A stretch of 64,000 nt of DNA. Origin: Rhizopus sp. PT2906. Lineage: Eukaryota; Mucoromycota; Mucoromycetes; Mucorales; Rhizopodaceae. The first letter of the stretch is position 1. Every line of letters begins with the position of its first letter. The position numbers and the translations under genes were made by a program. Below are positions 1 to 10,308 of this stretch, one piece after another. The notes beneath the pieces are model-generated. The model made no database searches. It had not been told where the DNA came from and saw only the letters and a list, made by a program, of their open reading frames with translations. The stretch covers positions 186,001 to 250,000 of the forward strand of contig JAMYHX010000009.1 in assembly GCA_025529335.1 (NCBI GenBank). Direction: 5' to 3'.

Positions 1-149
1 CAACTCCAAGGCAGCCCACTTGTTAATATTACGAAAATATTCTTGGCGACGACGAATTTACATTTCATGCAACATGAATTTTGTTCTCACCATGGGTGTA
101 TTTATTTTCGATCACAGGCGAATTTACTTTCCGGAAAGAGTGTATAACA
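1..149. repeat. Dispersed repeat, copy 1 (MITE-family end)
   Basis: This 149-bp stretch is repeated almost identically at 53131-53279, with only two or three mismatches near the left end. Its right part (end motif TTTCCGGAAAGAGTGTATA) is also related to the right arm of the palindromic element at 48309-48597, so all three probably belong to one non-autonomous family. Homology starts at base 1, so the copy may extend beyond the window. It has no coding capacity. Confidence 0.8.
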
Positions 150-788
150 TTGTAAGTGACTTGAATAAGTTATAAGAGTCGGACAGCAGTCCGATTAACA
201 TCAAAAGACGCGTTTGTCTAAAGAGAACAAGGTAAATAGGATTTAGGGCTTGCGTGAGGAATGGACTACGTAGGTCATTACGCAAAATTGCTCTTGCCTT
301 TAAATGTACAGTTTGCAGTCAATGAGGCATTGTGTGATACAGACCGTGTTGAAAAGAGTGACTGGACTGCATTTTGATACGGAGTTCGCAACTGTCGGCA
401 TAAAACATCCTCTCTTCGGGGCCCCTTTGAAAGAAGACCTTGTTGCGTCTGTATGCATTTATACAATTCAAAATATCATGTATACTAGGTTGTTAGCACA
501 AGCAATCGCTTACAAATTATAAACTGGGGGGTTTTCTCTTTTTTAATACCAAAAAAATAACTATTTAAATAAATCACTCAGCCCCCTTTTTTTTTATAAA
601 CATGGAACTAAGGCATATTCACATATCTGGCGATAAAGAGTGAGCTTACCTGCAAAAGCTTTTAAATGACAGCCCAAATGCATCTAATCTATATGATAAT
701 CAGAATCCCGACAGTCACAGGAGCACAAAAGCCCAAAAGTTTCTCATGCTCATTGCTCCCATCACCTTCTTTTTATCTCACGTTTCTT
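150..788. other. Intergenic region upstream of aminotransferase gene
   Basis: I see no convincing gene here. Short open frames on both strands lack codon structure or recognisable motifs. The stretch just before 789 is the presumed promoter and 5' UTR of the aminotransferase gene. Confidence 0.5.
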
Positions 789-2323
789 ATGGACTATTCT
801 AAATACTTGAGCGAGCAAAGCAAGGCGAGACAGCCTTCACCCAGTAAAATCTTTTATCCCAAAACAGAAAAAATTGAACGCTTATTTACTGTGATTTTTT
901 TTTTTTTTCCTTGCATAGTTCGTGCCCTTCAACCTTTCCTTCATGATCCCAATATAGTATGGATAGACTTTTTACTATGCGAAAAAGATATTTATTCTGT
1001 CATGTAGATAAGCTTGGGTGCAGGACAGCCTAATCCATCAACATTTCCTTTCAAAAGCATGACCGTCACTCTCGAGTCTGGCGAAACTCTGCAAATGGGC
1101 CAACAGCTATTTCGACGCTGCTTGTCTTATGATCTTACGGTAAATGACTACAGTATGTCCAGAACTTAACTGACACATACCTCTTACAGTCAGGACTCCC
1201 ACAACTGAACTCATGGTTAAGACAGCTGCAAGAAATTGAACATAAACCCAAGCATGAGGATTTTGCTCTCTCGATTGGCGTCGGATCACAAGATTTGTTG
1301 ACAAAGGTAAAATATCCTTCATTGAGAGGAGCAAATACTGACACTCACCCTAGGCGTTCGAAATGGTAATTGATCCTGGCACTCCTATCTTAGTCGAAGA
1401 TCCATCCTATACAGGCGCTCTTGCCTTTTTGAAAACCCAGCCATGCAAATTGATCGGTGTCGCAACTGATGCTTATGGTTTGATACCAGAGGCGCTAGAT
1501 GAGGTTTTGAGTAAATGGACCGACGGTAAAAAACCGAATGTACTTTACACTATCCCATGTGGTGGAAATCCTACTGGTGCGACAGCAACACTTGAACGTA
1601 AACAAAAGGTCTATGCTGTCTGTCAAAAGCACGATCTGCTCATTTTGGAAGACGATCCTTATTACTATCTGCAGTTCACGTCTCGTGTTCCTTCTTATTT
1701 CTCAATGGACCAAGATGCTCGTGTGTTGAGATTTGATAGTATGAGCAAGGTACTTTCATCTGGCCTGCGTATTGGCTGGGTGACAGGTCCTGCCGAACTT
1801 GTTCGTCGTATCGATCTTCATACAATGGTAATAACCTTGTAAATTACATTCTTTTCCGCTGGTTATCTCATTAGGTGTATAGGTAACGAACCTTCAGTCT
1901 TCAGGTGTGCCTCAATTGATGGCTTATGAACTCTTGAACACATGGGGTCATGATGGATTCTTTAAACATGTGAATAGTGTAGCCGATTTTTATAGAACCA
2001 AAGCAGATCAATTTGAAGAGTGCTTGCAAAGACATATGAAAGGATACGGCGAGTGGGTTAAACCAAGTGGTGGCATGTTTTTCTGGATCAAGCTTCTTGG
2101 CGGTGTTACAGATTCCAAGGATCTAATCATGAATACGGCAATTCCTAAAAAGGGCGTGATAGCTGTGCCTGGTAATGCATTCATGCCCGCAGGCGAGCAT
2201 ACGCCTTACATTCGTGTGTCATTCAGCAATGTTTCTTATGAGCAAATGGATGAAGGAGTGCGTCGATTGGTAGAAGCCGTAAAGGAAGAGGCAGGTCGCA
2301 GTGACGTGTCCATCAAACAATAA
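789..2323 (+). CDS. PLP-dependent aminotransferase, AADAT/ARO8-like
   Basis: Likely an aromatic or 2-aminoadipate aminotransferase (fold-type I, class I/II), acting in lysine or aromatic amino acid and kynurenine metabolism. Six exons are inferred: 789-843, 919-956, 1008-1139, 1190-1306, 1354-1827 and 1883-2323. All joins keep frame and give about 418 residues, the length of animal AADAT. The start at 789 gives an N terminus reading MDYSKYLSEQSKARQPSP, typical of the family. Later hallmarks are ISLGAGQPNPSTFPF, the GGNPTG turn, EDDPYYYL, the PLP-lysine segment DSMSKVLSSGLRIGW and the substrate-binding Arg in PYIRVSFS. No targeting signal is obvious. The exact substrate cannot be told from sequence; lysine biosynthesis (aminoadipate) and Tyr/Phe transamination are both plausible. 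Confidence 0.9.
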
Positions 2324-2379
2324 AAGAACAATAAGATTTGGGATTTATAAATAGATATTAAAACATTTATTGTTCATAT

Positions 2380-3747
2380 TTACTGCTGTGTTGGGGGAAC
2401 AGAATAAGCTCTGTAGAATTCTAGTCCAGATTCACCAGATTCTGCTGAAATAGGAGTATTTGCGCCTACAAAATAAACATAACCTTCTTGCAAGTCGTAG
2501 GTTTGTTCTGTCTTGAGTAGATTGCCTGTCAGTTTTCCATTACCGCGCGTGACAATCAGAATGCTAGGGCCGTCAATTGGCTTGTGCTTTTCAGTTTGAT
2601 TTGATTCCATGTTTGTCCAAACGACGGAGAACTCTTCAATAGGGGGGTCATACAAAAGAGAGTGTTCACCAAACTTGATGGGCGTCATCTTTTGTGATTC
2701 CGCTGATCCGTAACGATACGTGAGCATCTCCACAAGCACATCAACATCTTTGAACTTGGGAGTCAGGCCTGCACGGACGACGTTGTCACTGGTGGCCATA
2801 CATTCGACACAATCTAGCAAGTGTATCAATTTGATACGTCTATTTGTTTAGTCTTTCTTTTACCTCCAGACAAATAAGCGTGAGGCTCATTTGCTCCCAA
2901 GAAGATAGCCTGGCCTGGTTCCATGGAAACATAGTTTAATAACAAACAAGAAAAGACACCCACATCGCCACCGGGGTATTGTTCATCCAATCGAATCAAT
3001 AATTTAGAAATTGTGTCCTTGTCGTCAGATTCTTTCAGACGGTGAATGAGCTTAGCCAATAGCTGAGTGATGGTATCTTGGGATCCGCGCATAACGGCAG
3101 CAAAAACCTTCTTGAGCACTGCCTTCTTGGCTTGTTCGTCAGATGATTTGATTATTTCGAGGAATTCGTGCGTAAGATCTTGACCAATCAACTCTGTCAA
3201 TTCAGGATAGACCTTCATGTGGTGAGCAATTTCTTCCAAGGGACGGAATCCACAGAGGGCTTCAAAAGGTGTAACAGCAATAGCCATTTCAGGCTGTGTA
3301 ACAAAGATTAGTATATGTACAAATATACATGTGTATATATATGTGAATATACGCGTATACCTTATGGTTAGGATCCTTATAGTTTTGGGGGAATTCTTTA
3401 AATAAACGTGCACCCAATGTCTTATCTGGATGAGCTTGAATAGATAGTGCTTTGCGAATAGACAAAATCTTGAAGAGGAAAGGCAAGTCGCCATTGTAAT
3501 GATCGTAAATGGCTTGTGTGCTAAGCTGGACATTGTCTTTAATAAGCTGTCCAAGTGAAATTTGGGTTTCATTCAAGACGATGGAAGGAGCATTAGGATG
3601 AGTACCCATCCATAACTCGGCATAAGGCTTGGAATTATCTACTTCGACACCAGAAGCCTTTGCATAGGCAGCTACCTTGGAAACGTCCCCTAGTTTACCC
3701 CAGTCATAAGATTGAGGCTTGCATTGTAAGCGATAGATAGAAGTCAT
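2380..3747 (-). CDS. Mannose-6-phosphate isomerase (class I)
   Basis: Interconverts fructose-6-phosphate and mannose-6-phosphate, feeding GDP-mannose for glycosylation and wall mannans. Three exons on the minus strand (3361-3747, 2864-3293, 2380-2813) join in frame to about 416 residues, the usual size for fungal PMI. It begins MTSIYRLQCKPQSYDWGKLG. The zinc-site motif QAHPDKTLG lies around residue 110, and the class I signature EPHAYLSGDCVECMATSDN spans the exon 2/3 junction, followed by VRAGLTPKFKDVD. An in-frame upstream ATG at 3771 is possible, but conservation favours 3747. The gene converges with the aminotransferase gene, leaving only 56 bp between stops. Cytosolic, probably constitutive. 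The yeast counterpart is PMI40. Confidence 0.95.
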
Positions 3748-4630
3748 TGTAAGAAAAACAAACGCGTTCAAAAAAAAAGGAGAGGAAAGGGGAATTGATG
3801 AAATAGCTGAAATATACGGGACAGGTTGGACTGAGTTTCATTTCATATTCCCATTTGTTCTTGACGGTAACCAACGTGGAGGGTTATCAGAAGCATCATC
3901 TGCTGTGTTCTGAAACAAAAATTCCCAAAAAGATTCTTTGTACGTGTTCAAATAAGTGACTCACACGTTCATAACGATGTTCTTTTATTCATGGTAGTCT
4001 TTACCTTTCGTCATTGTCGTTCATTGCAAATTATGATTTATTTCACTAAATACGTCAAAAGGATCTACAATGATGGGCAGGTTCTTCGCTTTATTCTACC
4101 ATAGAACAGACAGCACTCTTTGTTGGCTGTCAAGCAAACTTCGGCCGAAATTATGCTCCAACAATGAAGAAAGTTTTTAGTTTACTTTGACGTGGCTCTA
4201 TGAAACATTCTATAAATAGACAGAAAAAAATTAGTTTTTAGTAAACTAGTATAGTGAACAATAATGATGACTCGTCTTTGTGATTTAGAACATAGTACTC
4301 TCTTTTTAGCAGCCACACAAGTTGTTAAAATATGCAAGGTGCAAACTAATAAGCCATTTCCGAATACGCTATACTATTCAGTTACCCTCGTCAGTAAAAC
4401 GAATAATAATAGTAATTCTAAGAATAATTGCTGATATTAATGATAGACATAACTACTAGTAAAAACGCATAAAGGACGGGCAATGTAAGAAAAGGTTGTC
4501 TAGTAATTAAACCCTTTTTTGGATTTAACTTAAAGATGATTGGCTAGGCAAGAAATTCCACAGCTACCGCATGTCAACATTTTATTCAACTTCTTTCTAG
4601 AGTGCGATATTTATTCAATCGCTTTTACTA
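3748..4630. other. Divergent intergenic region
   Basis: About 880 bp lie between the start of the isomerase gene (minus strand) and the start of the RNase III-like gene (plus strand), so the region should hold both promoters. It is AT-rich with no open frame of note. I see no RNA gene or clear repeat. Confidence 0.5.
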
Positions 4631-5753
4631 ATGGACGCCGTCAATGAGAGGCAGAAACACGTTGAGAATTTCTTGAGTGAAGCTTTTTCAAATATAACTG
4701 ATCAATATGGACAGAAATTACCTATTGCGCCTGCTTTACCAAACCTCGTTCAAGTGACACTCAACTATGAATCTCCTCTTGCAGAGGTATACTGAATGAT
4801 TATAAAAATGTTCTGTCTTAACTAAAAAAAACACAAAGAGATTTCGATTCTTAGGTGAAAGTGCTCGAGTAATGGCCATTCGTTGGATCATTTCTAGCAT
4901 GTTTCCCGAAGCTAATTTAGAAACGTTGACAGAGCATAATAGAAAGTGTCAAGACCTAGGCCGAATATCTAAGAGCATTTTTGGACAGATGCAGCTTAAG
5001 AGGTCTCTTGGTATTCCGACTCATTCAAACCTATTCGATGCATATATAGGGTAAGTTACCCTTTATACAAGCACAGGGATACTCTTTTGATCCATTCGTT
5101 CCTATAGTGTGCTTTATCATTTTTTTGGAATGCCCGCTGTTCGAGGATTTATAGAACCTAGCGTAAAGGAAATAATCAGCAACCCTACTACCGTTAAGGC
5201 CTTAAGGCTAGGATTCAAGCCAGTCCCAAATCAAGATCCCAAGAGCCAAATCCGAGAAGTTCTTACATTGACAGGAGGCAACATACAAATCGATGTACAA
5301 GGCGCCGAAAACAGCATGTGGCAGGCTACAGTCATTTGCCAACTAGTTCAATCAGGGACCATCTTCTCACACAGTCGTGTAGGTCCAAGTAAACAAAAGG
5401 CATCTACTGCCGCGTGCTATGATATTCTACAATATCTCCACAATCATGTCGATATACGCACTCAGCTCATGATTTCCAACTGCGATACATCACAAGTACA
5501 TCGTCTGAATATCCCTGAATCGGAGTGGTGTAAGGTTGTAGGCAATGTGAAGACAATTATAGATAACAAGATAGCTCTCGAAAATCATCCAAATAAAGCT
5601 AATTGGGTGCATTTACCGGCTACGGATGATCAGGAAGAGACAATCAGACAACTACAGCTACTATTGCTTGGAAATGGAAATCCAACAAACGAGATTCAAC
5701 CAACAAGGACAGGTCATTTTGATACAAGCATCTTTGATCGACCACAACAGTAG
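4631..5753 (+). CDS. RNase III-like protein with dsRNA-binding domain (R3B2-like)
   Basis: Three exons (4631-4786, 4839-5050, 5108-5753) join in frame to about 337 residues. Residues about 50-130 resemble an RNase III domain: the signature is ERFRFLGES where active enzymes have about ERLEFLGDS, and AYIGVLYHF matches the ALIGALYxD helix. Residues about 178-240 look like a dsRBD, with MWQATVICQ followed by VGPSKQKASTAACYDIL. The catalytic acidic positions are altered (Arg for the first Glu, Glu for Asp), so classical dsRNA cleavage is doubtful. In Mucor, R3B2 is an RNase III-like protein with dsRBDs and atypical catalytic residues. It is needed for a Dicer-independent RNA degradation pathway and is restricted to early-diverging fungi; this gene fits that description. 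Alternatives are a mitochondrial ribosomal mL44/MRPL3-type protein or another inactive RNase III. Confidence 0.65.
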
Positions 5754-5965
5754 CTCTCTCCCTCTTTTTTTCCCCTTCAAATATGTTAATATTAAACAAT
5801 GTTGCGTGCTTTCTTGGGAGCGTAAAAGTGACAATAGTAATAAAAAAAAAAGTCATTGAATAAGATTACGAAATAAAGCCATGTTGATATTCATAGAGCC
5901 AATAACGCAAGCTAGCAAAGTAAGTATAGCAAGAACTATTATCTGTCATATGGCTTTTTATTTAT

Positions 5966-7334
5966 TTATTGATTGACCCTCTTAAACTCATACTCCTTCT
6001 CTTTGCCAGTAAATGGCACACCCAATTCAGTTAGCTTCTTGAAGGCCTTGGCGAAATCTTCAAAGAACTTGTCCGAGTCCTTTGCGTAGAGATCAAAGTA
6101 AGGCCTGAACTTTTTATCATTATACATTGTGATTTCGATAGGAAGCATCATGACATCAGGATTTGCCTTATCAACCCATTGCCATAAACCGTGTGGAAGT
6201 TCTTTCTTCACCCATTCACGCGATGCAATGACCTTGAAATATTCATTTGAGAAGAACGTAGGAGCTTCTTGCCAAGGGCCGGTAAATCCACTACGTTCGA
6301 GGTGGCATCTACCTAAGACATGGGCTCCAGTTAAAGCAACAATTTCCTGATCGTTGAATCCCTAAAAGAAGGAAAAAAAATGAGCTAAAGTGGATATAAA
6401 AGCGCTTATAAGAGTTACCATGCGATAGAAAATGTCTCGAACGTGGTCAGCGGTTCTTGATCCATCAGGAAGTCTTCCATCTGGTGTGCATTTATTTTCA
6501 CCTAAATCTTGACGACCTGGGCGCCATTTGATTGTAGGGCCTCCCTATGAGAGAACATATGTTGATATACTGCATAAAAGCATGCTTGAGAACTTACCAG
6601 TTCTTGAATAGCCACTACACCTCCCAATGTATAAAGATCGCCATAGCTTATATCTGGATATTTGGGCTTAATCTTGCTTTCAAGCAAGTTGCGAGCGATT
6701 TCGAGTCCATTATTAGCGCTGTGAGAAGCTTCGGCTCTGAAACGCATAGTGCCACCATTACTTCCACCCGTTCCATCTTCCTTATTGTATGTGCCAGATG
6801 AATGCCACGCGAGACGCAGTAAGACAGGACCATAAGAACCATCATCGTACCTATTTTTATTAGGACAAGTCATATGATCAACGGACAATGTACTTACTTA
6901 GGGTTAGAGTCCAAAAGAGCAGCAATGTCATTATAAACGGCTTGATAATCAATATCCTTTCCTTTATCCAATCTGTCTTCTTCCTTTTTACTTTCTGAAA
7001 TAGGTTTGCTTTCTTTTCCTTTGGGTGCATTCTTGTCATTTTCTGTCATCTTATCAGATATCTTGGATGTTTTGTTTTGTATGTGATAATAGACTGCACC
7101 ACCGCCCAAGGTGAACAAGCCTAACCGTAGAGTAATTCAATACACCAATTCTCATTCTCTTATATACTACTTACCTAGCCATATATAAGGATGAGAGCCT
7201 TTAGCACCAGTAGACTCCACTACATATCCACGTCGAAACGTAGTTTGAAGGCAAGTGGGGTTTAGTCTGGGATTATATACACGCGTACCACTCAAGCGTG
7301 TAGCCATTGTTCTAAGCTGTCTTAAAGAAGCCAT
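5966..7334 (-). CDS. CCP1: Cytochrome c peroxidase, mitochondrial
   Basis: Haem peroxidase that reduces hydrogen peroxide with electrons from cytochrome c in the mitochondrial intermembrane space. Five exons on the minus strand (7175-7334, 6898-7120, 6598-6850, 6419-6544, 5966-6361) give about 385 residues. The N terminus is Arg/Ser-rich without acids (MASLRQLRTMATRLSGTRVY), as in a presequence. A hydrophobic segment (LFTLGGGAVYYHI) and a Lys/Glu-rich linker follow. Distal haem-pocket motif: GPVLLRLAWHSSGTY. Proximal His region: IVALTGAHVLGRCH. The WQEAPTFFSNEYFK and PIEITM segments are typical of fungal CCP. It shares a divergent promoter region of about 245 bp with the gene at 7580, on the plus strand. 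Confidence 0.95.
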
Positions 7335-7579
7335 GATAAATTAATGCAATAATTTGTTTAAAGAAAAAAAAAAGAAGAGAAATAAAAAGAAAAATGTCTG
7401 CTGTTTATATCCACAAGGGTTAGCTTTGTATGATATCATCTCACTAAATTTCAACCGTTGCTTCTTCACACGCATAAAATTCCGTTCTATTACTGCTGGT
7501 GTGTGTTTGTCTTTGGCCTGTGTTTTAAAAAAATTTTATATTTTATATTCCCCCTTTTTTTTGTTTATTCACAACTGAC

Positions 7580-8892
7580 ATGGTCCAATCGGCAAAAGAC
7601 ACCCGTGTTCCTACTTTCATCCAGTTTCCAGAAGACGATAAGACAGTCTCAAAGGATAAGAAGAAGAGAAGGACAACCCGTAAGACAGAGCCAAAAAGCA
7701 AGATGAGCAATGACGGTAACAAAAAGGAAGCTCCTGCAACTGAAACAAAAAAGAGAAAGAGAAAGACAACGACGACTAAGCCTAGCAAGAAGCAATCCAA
7801 GACTGCTATTAAAAGTAATACAATAGAATATACAATAAACAAATACTTATTGTTATCGACTATAGGAGACGATATTGATGACGACTTTACCAATACTCAG
7901 GAAACACCAGTTGTTGAGGTAATTCTACCCTCTCTCCTTCTTTAAAGAAAGAAAATGGTGTATTAATTGTGTTGCCAGGCAAAGGATCAAATATGGATAG
8001 GTGCTGCTTTTATTGATGGACGTGGCTCATATACTATTTACTATGGTGAAGACGATGAACGCAATTTTAGTGCTTTGTGTGACAACGAACACCGTGTCCG
8101 CGACTTGGATTATGTTTATGTGCTTGTAAGTAGCTCCTTTTTGTCAAGTGCGTCTAATTTACTCTATATTAAAGGCAACAGCAGAAGCCATTGAAAAGTT
8201 GAATAGCGATTCAAGCTCGCCCTTGATTATCTATACGGGATGCCGTGATTTACCACGTGGTTAGTTGTTTGTCCTTGTATATTTATGTTAAATCTAATCA
8301 CAGAGCATTTTAGCTATATCTGAAGGAGAAGGATTCAGTCACTATGCAACAATGATCAAACGTATATGTGAAAGTATCAAGGAAAAAGCCAGAGATATCC
8401 AAGTGGTAATAAAGAAAGAATTAAATTACCCGCAATGACACTCACCATTACCAACAGCGACATGTCTCAACTCGCCATTTATCAAAAGAGCAAAAAGCTG
8501 CTATAGAATTAGCTACTAAAGCGCTAGAGACTCCTGAGCAGTAAGAAAGAAAAAATACAATAAAAAATAAAGGAAATATTGACATTGTTAATAGAGTACC
8601 TCAAAAAGTAGAAGAGCAACAATCAGAGAATGCCGCTGATATTGTAGAAAATGCCCCTACAGAAACAATCGAAATAGAAAAGGATACAAAAGATATTAGT
8701 ATAAGCGTAGAGAAAGAAGTGATAGTAAAAGAGGATATAATAGTACAAGAAGAAGAGGAGGATATAGTTATGGAAGAAGCTGAGCAACCAAAACAAGAGC
8801 AAGAACCTACCTTAGCCAGAACGTCATCATGGACAGCCGTATTTAGCAATATCTGGGACACTTTAAGTTCTCCATTTAAGCCTAAGAAATAA
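7580..8892 (+). CDS. Basic protein with degenerate RNase H-like domain
   Basis: Seven small exons are inferred (7580-7814, 7866-7918, 7979-8125, 8175-8259, 8314-8405, 8458-8540, 8595-8892), all in phase, giving about 330 residues. The first 75 residues are rich in Lys/Arg (KKKRRTTRKTE, KKRKRK), suggesting nuclear or nucleic-acid association. The middle part (about 97-210) reads WIGAAFIDGRGSYTIYYG, then a helix (TAEAIEKLN) and PLIIYTGCRDLPRAISEG. That order of strands and helices resembles an RNase H fold, but the usual second and third acidic residues are not evident (TGCRD rather than TDSxx). The C-terminal third is highly acidic, and the protein ends SPFKPKK. The function is not known to me. 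It could be a domesticated retroelement RNase H or an unrelated alpha/beta domain. Confidence 0.6.
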
Positions 8893-9334
8893 ACCAATTT
8901 GACACCTTTTGCATAGAAACCATCGCTTTTAGACAATGGTGTAACCCTTTGCTCTGTACACACGTTTTAAAATCCTGCCAATAGGAGATTATCCAATTTG
9001 TCATTCTCAAGGGTATCTTGGGGTATCTTGTTATCTCTTGAGCAAAAAGACATGCAATATTGAAGGAAAGAAAGAAAAGAGGAGGAGATATATAGAAATT
9101 AACCATTCCTTTCTTTTGTATGTAAGCATAGATAGTATGCAAAAGGGTCTCGCTTTCGTCGTATTGCATCATTAAAGGAAAAGATTGACGTTAGGGTTGC
9201 ATAAGCCACAAAGACATATGAATTAATAATCAGGCAAGATATTCATGATCGCTTCTCGACCCCACCTCCGCTCGCTTGGTCATTATAAATTCAATCTTCC
9301 ATTTCACTTCTTTCTCTCTTTCTTTCTCTTTAAA
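8893..9334. other. Intergenic region before bZIP gene
   Basis: Roughly 440 bp of AT-rich sequence holding the 3' end of the preceding gene and the presumed promoter of the bZIP gene, with a CT-rich stretch (9299-9330) just before the start codon. No other gene is seen. Confidence 0.5.
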
Positions 9335-10072
9335 ATGTCTGATATTTATTCTCTTCCATATACCAATCCAATCGATTCTCTAATACTTGATCCTATTATT
9401 GAGCCTGAAGCCATATCAGAAAATGACTTAAACCTATGGGTATGTGTGTGTACAATGATATGACTAGACAACAAACTAATAAAAAAATCCATATAGACGA
9501 ATGCACAATTTACATATGATATAAAGCCACCAACAGCACAATCATCAGGAGGCGATAAAAGTCCTGATAGTAACAGTAGTAGTAGTAGCAATAGTAGTCC
9601 TAATAATGAAAACATGGCATACGGTTATTTGGCTCAAGTGCCACCCATTCAGATTGACTATGCACCAATGTTTAGAAATATCACTGTATCTCCTGAAAAC
9701 TTAAGTCAAACAACACATCATCAACCTTTATTACCAAAAGTGTCACTTGACGATCTTGCTAAAGTTTTATTGTCACCTATGACTCCAGATACAACAGTTA
9801 CGCAAAAACCTAATAATAAACCATCAAAAGTGATCGATAATAAAGAAAAGAACGCTGTTGATGAAGACAAGCGAAAAAGAAATACGGCAGCAAGTGCAAG
9901 ATTTCGTATCAAAAAGAAGCAAAGAGAACAGAGTATGCAAGAGACTGTAAAGGAAATGACAGAAAAATCAGAAGCCTTACAGAATCGCGTTCACGAGCTA
10001 GAACAAGAAATCAAATGGCTTCGGGGGTTGTTGATAGAGAAAGATTCTGTCAGTACTCTCTTAAATAAATAA
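9335..10072 (+). CDS. bZIP transcription factor (CYS3/MetR-like)
   Basis: Two exons (9335-9439, 9497-10072) give about 226 residues. The C-terminal bZIP has the basic region RKRNTAASARFRIKKKQREQ followed by a coiled coil (ETVKEMTEKSEALQNRVHEL, then EIKWLRGLL) ending near the stop. NTAASARFRIKKKQRE is characteristic of the fungal CYS3/MetR/Met28 group, which controls sulphur assimilation and methionine genes. Target genes cannot be proved from this window. The N terminus is acidic (about residues 10-35) with a Ser/Asn-rich patch and a Pro/Thr-rich middle, compatible with an activation region. It converges with the SAC3-family gene, with about 235 bp between their stops. Confidence 0.9.
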
Positions 10073-10308
10073 ATTTTATTTTTATGTGTCATCTGATGAC
10101 ACATTGTACATATATAAATAAATATATACAATGTCTTCTTTAATGAAACAGAGAAAAGACTTTATAGAAATGTACATTCAATCTGTGTGTTGATTCATTC
10201 ATTATGCCCCCCAAATATATACGTTTAGCATATATTCTGTTTGAAACTTTACTGCTTGAAAAGAAAAGAAAAAACTGTATGTGTACAGAATTTGGTCTTT
10301 TTATTTAT

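Noticed and set aside
23..31. TAATATTAC, the nonanucleotide of geminivirus-type replication origins, present in both copies of the 149-bp repeat
   Set aside because: Nine AT-rich bases are expected by chance in this DNA, there is no flanking stem-loop or Rep gene, and the second copy merely repeats the first.
666..788. Upstream extension of the aminotransferase frame to 666
   Set aside because: The residues before Met at 789 are not family-like, while MDYSKYLSEQSKAR matches related enzymes.
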